Source: Austropuccinia psidii (taxonomy: Eukaryota; Basidiomycota; Pucciniomycetes; Pucciniales; Sphaerophragmiaceae). From it: a DNA stretch of 64,000 nt. The first letter of the stretch is position 1; every line of letters starts with the position of its first letter. A program made the position numbers and the translations under genes. Below the pieces are notes generated by a model, which made no database searches, was not told the DNA's origin, and saw nothing but the letters and a program-made list of their open reading frames with translations. This document shows, one piece after another, positions 21,178 through 34,625 of this stretch. The DNA lies in the NCBI GenBank assembly GCA_023105745.1, contig JALGQZ010000011.1, positions 15,901,975 through 15,965,974 of the forward strand, read 5' to 3'.

Positions 21178-21290
21178 CATAATATCACGTAGTATCTTGT
21201 GCTCCCAATTCATTTGAAATCACCATGTGTTGCAATTTTGAAGTATTGAAAAAATGAGCACAAAATACCATACATGAAATAACTTCCTTT
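21178..21290. repeat. Tandem-duplicated segment, copy 2, part 2
   Basis: Resumes after CopD and matches 14252-14369 of copy 1 up to cctttcaatg, where the duplication ends. Beyond this point copy 2 continues into unique DNA, defining the right border of the duplicated unit. Confidence 0.8.
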
Positions 21291-23554
21291 CAATGGTATT
21301 TTGAATAAGTTCCTTCAATGCAAAACAACTATAGTATCACAACTTGAATATTTAACATGATCTTACTAAAGGGGCAAAATCTAAACGTGTTATCAGAAAG
21401 AGCACTTGAAATAATGAAAAACTATACATATATCTTGAATCCTAAATTCTTTCACCAAAATATTTTATCTCAGTATGATGTTGATATTTGGGATTATAGG
21501 AAATTCATTTCAACTTGAAAATAACATTAAACATAAATTGAGTATTCCCCAGGAAACTTACAGTATGTGGTTATTTGTCCATAAAATATACTCTATTAAT
21601 TGGTACCAATATCTTATACAAGGATGAGAATGGGTAATATGATTAATTTGTATCCTTTTAAAAACTTTTCTTGATTTAATAGTTCATTGTTTATGGTCAA
21701 GTAAATACTGACACTTTGTGAGCCTGAGAGCTATTTCAATATACCCAAAAGACTATGAATAAAAGAATTATGTTATAGTTATGAATAAATGAATCTCTTT
21801 ATATTATACAAACAAAAATTAAATATAAATAGGAAATTTATATAAAAATTTAAACATTTCGTTATAAGAAAAAATTAAATATACATCAAAATTCAAAAAT
21901 TTGAAAACACAATTTTACTTGAAAAAATGAAGTAAAAATAAATTTTCAACAAAAATAGTAAAATTAAGATATGTTTAGAGAAAAGTTAAAGAAAAATTAT
22001 TATAGATTTTTCTCCAATAAATAAATGTATGGAAATTATTTCACCATTGGATTCCTCATAAAATATAAGATAGGCTCACCTCTGGGTGAAATTTCTGTAG
22101 CTCAACTCTGAATAAGCTTAAATTAAGTTTTTAGTATTTTATGAATAAAAATTGAAAATCCTCAAAAGCAAAATTTAATTAACACCAACTGTGGTTTTAC
22201 CCATCAATTTTGGTGTTAAAGTTAAGGTGTGGTGTGTAATTTAGAAGCTTCAAGGAATTGAAGTATTTTGAATTGAAATGTCAAAATGTGTGCATGTATT
22301 ACATAATTGAACTTTCATTTAAATATGAGGTTTCAATTATTGGAATTGTGTACTGTAAAAAATAAATTGAATTACATATGTAAATTACAAATATAATAAT
22401 GATGAGGAATTAAAGAAAGAACAAATTGGTAAGATTAATCCTGGGGGGGCAAAGGAATCTTGGGTACAAGGGTTCCAAAATACCCCAAATTCCTAGCTGA
22501 CAGACATGGGATATCAAAATTAACACAAAGGACCATACATTATGGCATGGAATTGATCACAGGGTCTGTGACTCAATTTATGATGAGGATTAGTGTTCAA
22601 CTAGGGAAGCTTTAACTGCTGCCAAGAGGGTGAAACTACACTTAAGCTAAAAATCATTTGGAAAAACAGTTTTTAGTGGTATTGATGTCTCTTATGCACA
22701 TTCTGATGTGTTTTGAAGGCTTTAAACCAGGTATTGCTATACCAATGGCTGATTTAAGGGTGTAAAATGCCAAAAACCAGCCCTTTTTTGTTCCAAGCTG
22801 GGTTCAATTATGCCATAATTCACTTTTATGTTTTCAGCGTGTTCCTCACGACTGACAAGAGTAAATGTACTTTTGGAGTAAGAGGAATTCCATTAATAAA
22901 AGAGTGTCTTCTTTGCCCCACTTCATTCTTCATGTTATAACCTTTTCCTTTAAAAATTAATTTCAAAACTTTTAACCCAATCAATAAAATATTTCAACCA
23001 CCACTTTTATATCATTTTAAAGCTTCAACCATGTTAAAAAATTATTCTAGTCATTTTTTTAATTCTTACAATCAATCTAACCCTTGAGCCACCCCAAAAT
23101 TGAATTAAAACATCTTTCATGACTGTTAGCTTTTTTGCTTTGATTCAAAATCCACTGAGGTTACTTTTTGGTGTGTCTCCTCTTTAATAATCTCTTCAAA
23201 GAATTTTGCATATTAATATCCTGCAATTCTTTGCTCAATTTATTCCAATTAAAATTGTACTTGAAGCAATTTCTGTTTTTGCCTTAAATATCTCTTGTAA
23301 AGTATTTTGGGCTAAATTTTTATTCTTGGTAAAACAATAAATCATTGTAATACTATTGTTTTATACCAAAAAAGTTACAAAAAAGGTTGGTGTGTTTTCT
23401 CCTTGAAATTTCACATTTTACTATATGTTGTCAAATTTTACCTCATAAAAATTTTGACAACAGGAAAAGTACTTAATTTGTGATCAAATTTTCATATCCA
23501 CACCTTACACACTTATCTCCAGCTGTAATTTCAAACAAATCAATTCCATTTTTA
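21291..23554. other. AT-rich non-coding stretch
   Basis: No credible gene. 21.4-22.4 kb is very AT-rich. 22.4-22.9 kb is more mixed and could be an old LTR. The last part, about 23200-23530, is similar in inverted orientation to 63664-64000 at the far end of the window (shared cctcataaaaattttgacaa-type sequence). It abuts the GypC LTR. Confidence 0.5.
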
Positions 23555-25084
23555 TGTCAGGCTGAGTCTGAGTAACAGATATACATTTGTAATTACAAGG
23601 TTCAAGTATGACTGTGAGATGTGTAGGTGGAGTCATTATAAAAATTGATAGGGCTCCACTATTGGGAATTGTGGTTATGAGCCAGTTAAGACCACATGTT
23701 GAAGTGGTTATGAATTGATTTATTATGATAAACACTAGAATAATTATTATTATGGTAACATATCTATATATTCTAAGGGTTCCTTCTGTTCAAGCTGGCA
23801 TAACCACATAAGAATATTCTGATAAGAGGGTGGAGGTATTTTTCTAGGTGGGAAGACCTTATTTTATCTCAATTCAGGTTGAAAAGAGGTGAATGACTTC
23901 TTACCACATTTCTAGAGTGAAGAATTTCACTCAGGTGGTTGGGTTGTGGTTCAATACAACCAGAAACATCTGTATCAGTTCCCAAATGTGGTTTTAGACC
24001 CACATGTAAACCTTCTTCACCCATAAGAGGTAAAACATTTGACCAAAAAAGGTTTAAGGTGTATTATTCAATCCACAATGCATCTAGAAAGGTTATGATA
24101 ATTCCTGGGTGACCTTTATTATAAATTTTATGAGGGGAAATTTAAAATAATCAATTGGGTTGTTTTGACACATAATTAAATTGTATGTGATTGATACCCA
24201 CCTTAATGTTAGATACCAATTTGAGTGCATCTATGAGATATGCATCATGAGTATTAAAATGATAAATAGCATTCTAGATGCTTTGAAACCTCATAATTGA
24301 ACTATATGGGATAATGTTCCACAGTAACACTTGGTGTTCAATTATAACCTTAAAAAATGAATGAATCTGTCACTTTTTAAGATAAAGGGCTTCAATTTGT
24401 TTCAAATTCTTGCTAAACATGAGACCAATATGATGGCTGTGCAAGGACTAAAGGTGGTTTACATTTTTCAAAATAGTAATTTTCTTATGTTTAATATAAA
24501 AATTCATTTAGCTTCTGATTAATATAAGATAGTGGGAAAAGGGTTTAATTTCTATTATGCCCTGCTCTAGTCCTTCTAGTAAATTTTCAATTTGAAAAAT
24601 CTCTCATCCAACCTTTGGAAGTCAAATGAGAGATTGAAATAGTACTTTTTTTCAAGTGATCCAAAAATACTTGGTATGGTCATTTCTGATCTATTCATGA
24701 TAAAGCCTTAAATGTGGTACCATTTGATTGCCCTTATTTAGAGATTCAATAAGACACTCCATTGGGTCTCTCAGTTGTTTTATATATGGATTCTATATTT
24801 TTTCTGCATATTCATTTTCATGCTCAGGAAGGGCTTTTAACCTTAATTACTTGGTTAAATGTTATGTTTTGGTTATATTATGGAAGCTGAGGATTTTCTC
24901 TTTACTTTGGTCAAGCTTGAAAATTATTTTTGTTGATTTGTGTATTTTTGTTTTGGCCTTATTGTAGATATATTAGTTTTAGCAAGTGTTCAAAGGTGTG
25001 TTTTTCAACCTCGCTTGGTTACCATGTTTGTGATACTTCTTGGATATGATGCTTGTGCTATAGCTTTGAGTCACAGGCTGTCAT
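23555..25084 (-). repeat. GypC 3' LTR
   Basis: About 1530 bp. The outer end TGTCAGGCTGAGTC and inner end GAGTCACAGGCTGTCA correspond to the GypA/GypB LTR termini. It is homologous in patches to 54100-54720 (for example the tcaggtggttg...acaaccag block). No coding capacity. Confidence 0.75.
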
Positions 25085-26190
25085 ACACTCCCTTCAAAAA
25101 GGGCTCATTATTGATTAAAATCTTTTTTCTTCCTGGAGGATTTCACTCCCATGAGGTGGATTTGTCCATCAGATATATTTTGTTCCAAACACCATTTGTC
25201 TTTGTCTTCTGCCTGGGTCTTAAACCTTACACGTTATAATCTATGATCTTTCCAATTGATGTGAATTTCACTAGCTCTTACTATCCTTCCCACTGGGCAA
25301 TGTGTACCTTCTTCCACTATTTTCCCTGTTTAAAGGGCTGTTCTCCTCTTTTCAAATTTGTCTTCATCTCTTGGATTAGAAGGCTTGACAAGACAAACTG
25401 TCAAACTGGATGTCTTCTGGACTATTCCTCAGTGAGTTTTGTCTTCACTGCATTCTTCCCCACTAGTTTGATTATGGTAAGGAGCCCTAAATAGGAGTAC
25501 CCCATCTTAATGGGACCTTTAAGGATGTTAAAGTTAAGTTTTGAGACTAAAACTTGATTCACTTCTTTTAAACAAGTTTTCTTATGACTCTTTTCATATC
25601 CATTTTTTCTTTGTTTTCCCTTGTGATTCATCTTCCTGCAGTATCACAGGAATTCTTAAGTTTGGTATGGAATGCTTGTGATGTTATTTATACATTTACT
25701 AGATTCTTTTTCAAGTACGCCACTTGTAACATAGGGTACATCCTTTCTAAAGTGAAGATGGTGTTTGTACTTTCACAGATTGTTCACTGATGTTATAAGT
25801 AAGTTGAACTTCAGGAAGGGTTTTCACCCAATCACGGATATATTCCTCATGGTCCCTATATTTCATGCCATATCCACTTAATATTCTGAAATGGTCTTCT
25901 GGTTGCAAAAATACTATACATATTCATCCAAAACTCTGATGTGAATTTGAGGTTTCTATTAAAGATGGTGATTCTAGATATTCTGAAGTGTGCAATTGTG
26001 TTATTCCAGAGAATTAATGATGTGTCTATTTCTCTATACTCCTTTCTAAAAGGAAGGAATTTTACACTCTTACTGAAGCTGTCTACTATTACTAGGCAGG
26101 CATTGCGCTGTCTTTTCCTCCTAGGACAAGTCATGTAACCCAGTCTACCTTGATACTTTCACATCCATGGGAAAGAACCCCACAATTTCT
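25085..26190 (-). pseudogene. GypC pol: integrase core, C-terminal and chromodomain remnant
   Basis: Minus-strand fragments align with GypA: CLVIVDSFSKSVKFLPF and NLKFTSEFW (integrase core; the second catalytic region SDRDP is degraded to NRNLK), VSKLNFNILKGPIK and IIKLVGKNAVKTKL (GPY/F-like region), and near 25130-25240 a remnant of the chromodomain end ([11 protein letters not shown] region). Several frame changes and stops. The upstream part is separated by a 1.5-kb insert at 26196-27698. Confidence 0.75.
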
Positions 26191-26195
26191 GCTTA

Positions 26196-27698
26196 TAGCA
26201 ATTCTAGACCGACCAAATCTATGGCCAATTTGCCTCTGGTGGTGTTAAATGGCCTTTTGGCCATATCCTGATTCATTGGCCTTCTTGGCCAATTCTCCAC
26301 CTTACCAAACCGCAGGACAATCCAACTTAATTTGGGCCTGGGGGGTCTCTTCAACATCCAGGGGTCTTTAACCACTAAGCCATCTCCAGGCCCTCTGTCT
26401 CAACCCCTTTGGATTAGGGTTTGTTGTCCCAAATGGCCTTTTTGCGCCATTCAGGCCCCTTATGTCCTCTAAGGACATGTAACTTTGTCTGCAGACAATG
26501 GGAACTCTTAGGCCCCTTTTAGAGTAAACTCAATGAGGCCAAAAGAGGTCAAGGGGTGAGACCACTGGCCCTCAATTTTAGGTTGGTTCCAAATCACAAA
26601 TGGGCCAAAACCTAAAGTGATCCAAAAAGCCCACAATGGCCATAAATGGCCAGGGACCTCCAAAATGCCACTAATGAAATCTGAAAACCATGAGAAGCCA
26701 CCAGTTCCCTTCAAGAAGGGTTTCTTTTAAGAGAAGGGAAACTATCCCCCCAATGGTGGGTTCCAGGCTGCAGGAACCAGGAGTGGGGAATATATGGTAT
26801 TATATACCGCTATGCACCATTTTTCCTCAGAAATCCAAGTGTGATATTTTCGAGAATCAATTTGAAGACTCAAGTTACTCAGGATTTAAATCTATCATGG
26901 TATCTACAAGACCATTTGAGAACACCAATCACCTGGCCCTGCAGGTGTTAGTCATTTCAATTCAACAGTATTTCCCCAAGGAAATACTGACCCGTGATTC
27001 TTCAAGCACAGTTTCAAGAGGTTTTTAATGATCAAATCAGTTCTCAAGGCATTAAGACCTCCAGAACCCCTTGGAAAACTTGATTGGCCCATACAGGCCG
27101 TATGCAGGCAACCTTTATGGCATTGACCCTTTTTCATCAATTCATTTTTACTGTGGAATTTCAAGGACACAGTTTGATTTTCAAGATGGCCAGATCTATA
27201 TTGACCAAAAACATTCAAGACAGCTGGATAATTATCCCTCCAGGATTGGTATTTCAAGTTTTTGCATATACTGGCCATCTTTTCACCCATGGGGACTTTT
27301 TCCCCACTTTATTAATCTTTTGGCCTTATTTTTATTAATATTTTTGTGCCATTCTTGAAAGTGAATACTGATCTTTGTAAGTCAGTAATTAGCATCCTTT
27401 CCTTGAATTTCAATTAATATTTGTGGTCATATCACTTACTAATTCCATTATTCTTTCTGACAGGTTGAAAAGTGATTTTTTCATTAATTTGGTTGGCTCT
27501 TTGGATTTTGGCTTTCTTTATTATCCCCAGTATTTGGCATATTCTTAATTTCTCTTTTATTCCTTAGAGATATAAAATTCTTTCATTCATTTCTTTATCC
27601 CTTTGAAGCCCTCAAAGTGAGTTTTTGATTTGTGAGTGCCAGGCCACTCTTGTTTTCCCCAAGAGCCTTAGAGGCAGATAGTGCCTCATTGGTGTCTT
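26196..27698. mobile_element. Unidentified 1.5-kb insertion in GypC integrase
   Basis: GypC integrase homology stops at about 26190 and resumes at about 27700. The 1503 bp between is flanked by GCTTA (26191-26195 and 27699-27703), a candidate 5-bp TSD. It is less AT-rich than its surroundings, rich in TGGCC/GGCC words, and has no recognisable protein. The ends do not form an obvious TIR and are not TG...CA. It could be an unknown solo LTR or non-autonomous element. Confidence 0.45.
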
Positions 27699-27703
27699 GC
27701 TTA

Positions 27704-28051
27704 CTCAATGTGCTGGTGCAATCCATATGTTTTGCCATTGCTTTTGTTATCTTTCTGGAATTTTTCACAACTTTTGATGTATCAACTTTCCTCTTCTTCC
27801 CATTTCTGCCACCAAGAAGTGATAGACCCTCTTTTTTGGTTGTTTCCCCACTAATATGTCCTGTGTATGGACACAAATGTAATTTCTGTAGGATCATTCA
27901 TATGTGGTCTATATCTATGATCATTGAATTACCAGTGTGCTTTTCTCTATAATAAAGTAGCTCATGTATAAGCAAAATTTGTTATCTTTGATATTCTTAT
28001 GCATGGTATTTCAGTTGGCTTTCCATGTCAGGGCTCCTCTACCTCTCTTAA
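27704..28051 (-). pseudogene. GypC integrase zinc-finger remnant
   Basis: Minus strand MILQKLHLCPYTGHISG matches the GypA integrase H2C2 region ([17 protein letters not shown]). Following codons match GypA after a frame change. Upstream, DNKFCLY corresponds to DNKFFLI of GypA. The GypB insertion cuts it at 28051. Confidence 0.7.
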
Positions 28052-29488
28052 TGTCAGCTGGAGTCTATGTTGAAGCAGTAATTAGGCTATTTACAACTAG
28101 AACTATGACTGTGACACATGGAAATAATTTTAAAATAAGAGGTTTAATTTATTATAATGGTTTATAATATAATAACAGGGTTGTCCTATTAAAGAATAGT
28201 GGTGGTGACCGCTATTGAGAACCCTGGGTGCAGTCCTACCAGTTGGATTACTATAATAAGAGCTACAATAATTAAAATTATAATTATACCCTGATTATTA
28301 CCCAAGAGTAAATCTGTTTTTAACAGTTTACTATGTAGTATATTCAAGAGCAGGATGAGGAAACAATTCTGGCTGTGAAAAGCCTCCTTTTTATCCTGAA
28401 ATGGGGTGGAAAGGGTGCTAGACCTTTCCACATAGAGGAAGTAAACATTTTTCACTCTCTAGGACTGGCTTGTGGTTTACAAACAGCCTGTATAGCCTGT
28501 ATTGGGCTCAGATGCGGTTTTGAAACCCCATCTGGGCAGTTTTCACCAACCCAGGGTGAAAATTTCCATCTGGGGACCTCACAGCCTGATTCTGATGTGT
28601 ATGACGCATAGAATGCTGTACAGAAACTGTATGGGACCCCAGTATTGACTGACCTATGAGGTATTGAAGTATAAACATGCTTCTTTGTCAGTTTGACACC
28701 TCATAATCATGGTTATGGGATATTATCCCTTGGAAAGGCTGTATGGGTCTTAATGTGGGATTTTGACCTTGAAACAGCTGTAACTTTGTCAGTTCTTGAG
28801 ATATCAAGCTCAAAACTGAATCAGTGTGTAGCCCTGTATGCAGTCTACACAATGGTAACTTATTTGATATTGCTATCATTGAATATGGAAAAGTTATGCC
28901 ATGTACAAGATTTTTGTACATATGCGTGGTTTAGGCAAACAGCTGTATTGGGCTTGTTTACCCCATAGCTTCTGCTATAGATGCGATATAAAGAAATGGA
29001 TTACACCATCAGGAAGCCCTGATTGTTCTATTTCCAAAAAGACCCCACTTTACATATCTCACACTAAAACTGTAGAAGTTAGATGAGAGGTGAATGTTTT
29101 GTTCACCCTTATTTGGCCTGAATTTGACCCTAACTTCAGTAATACTGGTGCTAGCTCAGTTTGGCTGGTACCATTGGATAGCCCTGGCTTAGAGCTTCAT
29201 TTTTAATACCCATTTGATGGGGTTAAGCCTTTCTTTCTAGATTTTAGATGGGAGGTGAAAAATAAGGTTTATGCTCAGCAATACCTTTGAGCAGCAATAA
29301 CTTTGTTATTTCTGGTCCTATGGTGATGGGACTTATATTTTCAGAAAGAGGTGAGTTTCCTCTTTCTTTTGACACTTTTTGAGCTGATTTGGCTCAGCTC
29401 CATGTTTTAGTGGTATCTTGGCTATACCATTGGTTTATGGTAGTTTGGCTGTCATGCTTGTGCTCTGGTTTTGAGTCACAGGCTGACA
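28052..29488 (-). repeat. GypB 3' LTR
   Basis: 1437 bp; plus-strand ends TGTCAGCTGGAGTC and GAGTCACAGGCTGACA. Homologous to the GypA LTR in inverted orientation and clearly more diverged from its partner at 46003-47439 than the two GypA LTRs are from each other. Confidence 0.88.
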
Positions 29489-29575
29489 TACCCTCCCTCT
29501 AAAAAAGGCTCATCATTGATGAGACTGTTCAGTCCTCCTAGAGGCTCTGAATCTCCTTAAATGAAGGTTCCCATC

Positions 29576-32500
29576 TCATATGGCATCTTCTGCCAACCAT
29601 TTGTCTTTATCAGCTGTCTGGTTCTTGAATCTGACTAAGTACTGTCTTTGATCCTTCCCATTAAGTCTGATCTTCCTGGCCCTGATGATTTTTCTCACAG
29701 GTCCTGGGGAATCCTTCACTTCCACTATCTCTGGTGGTGTGAAAATCTTCCTCCTGGAGGGGAATTTACCCTCTTCTTTTTGGAAGTATGGCTTGACCAA
29801 ACTCACTGGAAAGACTGGGTGTTTCCTGGAAAATTCCTCTGCGAGTTTGACTTCCACTGCATTCTTGCCTATCAACTTAATAATAGTGAAGGGCCCTACA
29901 AATGAGTCTCTAATCTTCTTGTGTCCTTTAAGATTGTTGAAGTTCAGTGTAGACACTAACACCTGGTCCCCTTCTTTAAAGTCAGGTTCCATGTGTGTCT
30001 TGTCCCACCTCTGCTTATTATAATCTTTTGCCTCAGCTATTAATTTAGCAGCTGTATCACAAGCTCTCTTCCCCATATCATGGAAGTCTTTGGCTGTGGG
30101 CTGGATGGTCAGAAGATTCTTTTTTAAGTGGTCCACTGGCAACAAGGTATTCCACCCTTTCTCTATGATTGCGGGTGTTTTTCCTGTGGTAGAGTGCTGG
30201 CTTGTATCATAAGCCAGTTGGACAGCTGGTAGAAGGGTAACCCAGTCATGGGTACATCTCTCATGGTCCTTATACTCCATGCCATAGGCACAGAACCTTC
30301 TAAAGATGTCTTCCATAGTCTGGACCATCCTCTCAGCTAGCCCATCTGTTTGGGGATGGTAAGCTGTGGAAAAAGCAAGCTTGGTGCCAAGGATGTCATA
30401 TAAGTTGGTCCAAAATTCAGATGTTAATTTTGGGTCCCTATCACTAATGATGATTTTAGGGACTCCACAGGTAGATATGATGTTATTCCAAAATAACAGG
30501 GCAGTATCCATGGCTGTGTCCTCTTTGTGGCATGGTAGACACCTCATGCTCTTACTGAACCTATTAACTATGATCAATCAGGCATTCTAGTTTTCTTTGC
30601 CTCCTGGGACAAGTCCTGTGACCCAGTCCATGTTGATGGTCTCCCATGGGTGTTTGGGTTCTTCTATATGCTGAAGTAACCCATACTTCTTCCCATGTTT
30701 CCTATTTGCCTTTTGGAATCTTTCACAAGTGTTGATGTATTCACTCAACTCTTGTTCCCACTTGGGCCACCATGCTGTGCTTGCTACCCTCTCTTTGGTC
30801 CTGTCCTCACTCATGTGTCCCATATAGGGGCAGTCAAGGAATTATTGCAGGATCAGTGAGATGTGGTCTCTGTCTACCACTGTGAGTGCACTTGTGTGCT
30901 TTTATCTGTGGTAGAGCAGGCCATCTATAAGATAAAATTTGTTGTCCTTATAGGCCCTCAACCAGGTTTCTTCCAGCTGGGATTCCAGTTCTGGGCTCCT
31001 GTACTTTTGCTGAAGGAGTTGTAGTAATATGCCACACTGTTTGTGTTTGGCATAAGATTTCAGTACTGCATTGAAAAATTCATTGTGCAGTTCTGAGGAA
31101 CTTATCCCCAGTATGGGAGTTTCTGTTCCCTCTGAAGCAGTGTTCTCACTGTCAAGGGTACCATGTCCTGGTGCCCATTCAGAAAATCTGAAGTTCTTCC
31201 TTTTATCTATTTCCATGAAATGGATAGGGATCTTGGCTGCACCTTCAGGGTCATAAGCTGGATTGCTTCTAAGATTGTCCAGTGACCATCTGCTGAGGCC
31301 ATCTGCATTGGTATGACTTTTACCTTCTTTTTATATGATGGTCATGTTACCTCTATACTCATGGATAGCTATCTGCCATCTCAGCATGTGTCTATTTGTA
31401 GTCTTCATGTTTAGTAAAGACTTCAGGGCTGTGCAGTTTGTGTAGACTTCAAAGACTGAACCCTCCAAATAATAATGGAGTTTCTCTAGAGCCCAGACTA
31501 GACATAGACATTCAGTCTGGGTGGCCCCATACCTGGCTTCTGAATCTTTCAGCTGCCTAGAGATGTAACATATTACACCCTCTTTTGGTTCACCATCCAC
31601 AATTTGTCTTTGGTGAAGGGCTGCTCCTAAGCCTTGGCTACATGCTGCATCTATGTATAACTTGAATGGTAGTACAAAGTCAGGCAAGATGAGCACAGGT
31701 GCATTTGTGAGTTCATGTTTTATCCTCTCATATGCATCCCTCCTTTACTTGGTTATTTCAAAAACTACATCTTTTGAACATAACTTGTATAAACTACTAG
31801 TTATGTGTGCAAAGTTTTTGATGTGGTTTCTATAGTAGTTAGAAAACCCAAGGAAGGATTGCATCTCTTTGATGCTTTTTGGTGCGGGCCTTTGCAGTAC
31901 TGCTGCTAACTTATTCTGGTCAATTGCCAGACTAAGGCCTGAGACTTTATGTCCTAGAGCCAGTAACTCTTGTTGGCCAAAATTGCACTTTTTAAGTGAA
32001 ATTTTCAGATTTATGGGTGTGCATTTAATTAGCACTGTGTCTATGTATTGCACATGGTCTTCCCATGTCTCTGAATATATAATGATATCATCAATATATA
32101 CTACCATCCAGCCTTCCAATATTTCTTCTTGAAATATTTTATCCATCATCCTTTGGAAGTGGGCTGGTGAATTCTTGATGCCAAATGGCATCCTTGTGTA
32201 CTCATATATACCCATATGGCATATTATTCTGTGTAGTTTCATGGAGTTTGGTTTAACTCCATTTTTGTGGAAGCCTTTCATACAATCCATTTTGGTTATG
32301 TATTTGGCTTTTGCCAGTTTATCCAAGGCATGAGGTATCCTGGGTATAGGGTACCTGTCTGCTTTTGTGTAGTTATTCAGAGATCTGAAGTCTCCACATA
32401 GTCTAGACTTGCCATCATGCCAGGTGATTAGGACAGGAGTGGTTATTTCCACTATTTCATTATGTCCAATCTTCCTCATGACATCCATGTCCAAGAGTTC

Positions 32501-34620
32501 ATTTATATTTTTCTCAATTTCTTTCCTGGTTTCTAGGCTTGCTGGATATGGAGGTCTCCTAAGCATGGGTGGATAAGGTCTCTCCACATCCAGATATAGC
32601 TCTACATCATGGACTTTAATCTTGACTAATGGTTCTTCTCCAATGGCAAATGCTGGTCTGTTCTTTCTCAGCATCTTCAGTAAACTCAGTTTTTGTTTAC
32701 TGGTGAGGGTAGTGCTAGACTGTCCCTTTCTGAATTCTCTCAGAAGTTCTTCTAGTGGATCTTGGGAAGATATCTGGTATATATTAAGTGAAAATTTCTT
32801 TTCCTTGTTAGTACCAATGGTGATGTGCCTATTTTTACTGTTGTAAATGTCTATGCCATACATCCTCTGGTAGTCTGTTCCCAGTAAAAACCCTTGGATG
32901 TGGGCATCATCAAGCACTACAAACTCCAGGTTGAGTATGATATTACCCTTACTGTGGGGTATCATTATCTTTTTGATAATTGTCCCAATGGAAGTCATCT
33001 TCCCTGATGCACTTTTAAAGCTCTTTGCCTTAGTGGGCAAGAGCTGTTTTTCCCAGTTTGGGAAGTGGTTATCCAGATAATTCCTGGCCACTATGAAGCA
33101 GTGTGCTCCACTGTCAATGATCAGTGGATGCTGATCATTTTCAATACAGACAGTCATCTTTGTGGCTGTTCCATGTATATATGCCATCCCTTTGGTGGGT
33201 GTAACCAGGAATGTTTGTGCATCTTGTGTGTGTTTACAGAAGTTCTTATTGGCAGTGTCCTGTGGCATGCCTGCTTCCAACTGTATGTCTTGAATTTATA
33301 GTGGGGTTTCCTCTTGGTAATCAGCTAGAAATTCTTCTCTTGGGTCCTGTTCATCATCAGGTTGTTCTCTGATGGCATCACCCATAGAGTCTGATTCAGA
33401 ATCCTCCATTGGGGATTCCTCCTCTGGGACTTTCTCAATGGCATAGACTTTTTTCTTTGCCTTTGGACAGTTGTTGGCATAGTGGTCTGTTGAACCACAA
33501 TTGTGACAAGAATTTCTCTTCTTTGCCATTTCTACCACTCTTTCTTTGGGTTTGTCTTTAAACTCTACCCTGAAAGGTTGTTTCTCTTTGAAACCACTGC
33601 TCTTATATGGGGTTAATATCCCTTTATTAGTCCTTTTCCTTATGTCTTGTAAGGTGTTGGCAATCTAATCTAGAGTGCAATTTTGGTTGCATCTGCATTT
33701 TACGGCATGCTCTAGTTCTCCTGGCAGTTGTGTCAGAAGCTTGTGATTCCTCATTTGGATGTTCATCTGAGGATCAATGGCTTTAAGTCTTTTAGACTGT
33801 CTAAGACACCACTCATATGGATCTTTGTCCACTGAGTATTTGTCATTTTCAAATGACATGGTCTTCTGCCATATCCAAGTTCCATTACTGTACTTTTGGA
33901 TCATTTGACTCTTCCACCATGGCCAGTTTCTTCTGCCATGGATTTCTTTCATTTCTGTGTACCATATACTAGCATGACCTTTAAATGCAGTATTCAATCT
34001 AGCAGCAATTCAGTAGTCTGGTATGCTTGGTACATCAATGAAGAGTCCATCAATATAATCTATGAGTTCCATATGATCATATTCACCTGATCCAGAGAAT
34101 TTGGGCCAGCTTGATGCCTCAGGAGGCTGTTTCAGGGCTTCCTTCTCTGAATAAGACATTCCATCTCCATCCTGGTATTGTGATGGAGATCTTGCCTTAT
34201 TCATCAACATGGCATCTGGTTTGATGTCATCTGGTTGATATGGATTCTCCATAACTTGGCCTTGTGGTTGGGGCTTCAAGTTATGGTAGACATTAAAAAA
34301 AAATTTTAAGTCTTGGTCCAGACAATCCCTGTCCCTATTGCTGTGGTGTTGTTCTTCCAAGACTAGATTTAGTCTTTTGTTAGTTTCCTCAGAGGCTTTG
34401 CTCAATGGAGCTTGTCCTTCTTGAAGATTTTGGACTATTTTTTCATCCTCTCATGGCTGGCTTCAAGTTCTTCAAACTGCTTTGCAGATTTCTCAGCAAA
34501 TTGGGACATTTGTAACCACAGTGTATGACTGTTGATGTTACTCTCAGATGTGACAATATTTTGTTCAGTCTGAGTGGGGGTAATGTTTCTATTACTAGGA
34601 CTACTGAATCTAGCGTGGTT
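29576..34620 (-). pseudogene. GypB gag-pol polyprotein remnant
   Basis: From 34405 to 29576 a single minus frame is kept, broken by stops near 34010, 33665, 33296, 31745, 31331, 30902 and two close together near 30580-30590; a further frame break lies near 34430. Segments: gag (KFSGSGEYDHMELIDYI), CCHC knuckle CHNCGSTDHYANNC (33.5 kb), protease IIDSGAHC (33.1 kb), RT with YIDD (32.1 kb), RNase H (31.3-31.7 kb), integrase H2C2 (30.6-30.8 kb), and a 333-codon uninterrupted stretch 29576-30577 with [21 protein letters not shown] and a chromodomain-like tail. Compared with GypA the stops replace Trp, Asp, Glu, Glu, Tyr, Asp, Tyr and Cys codons, so they are of mixed mutational origin. Confidence 0.88.
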
Positions 34621-34625
34621 TACAA

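Noticed and set aside
26508..27358. Several 60-112 codon ORFs in the GGCC-rich insert
   Set aside because: They overlap on both strands, have no recognisable motif, and fit chance open frames in a locally GC-richer stretch.
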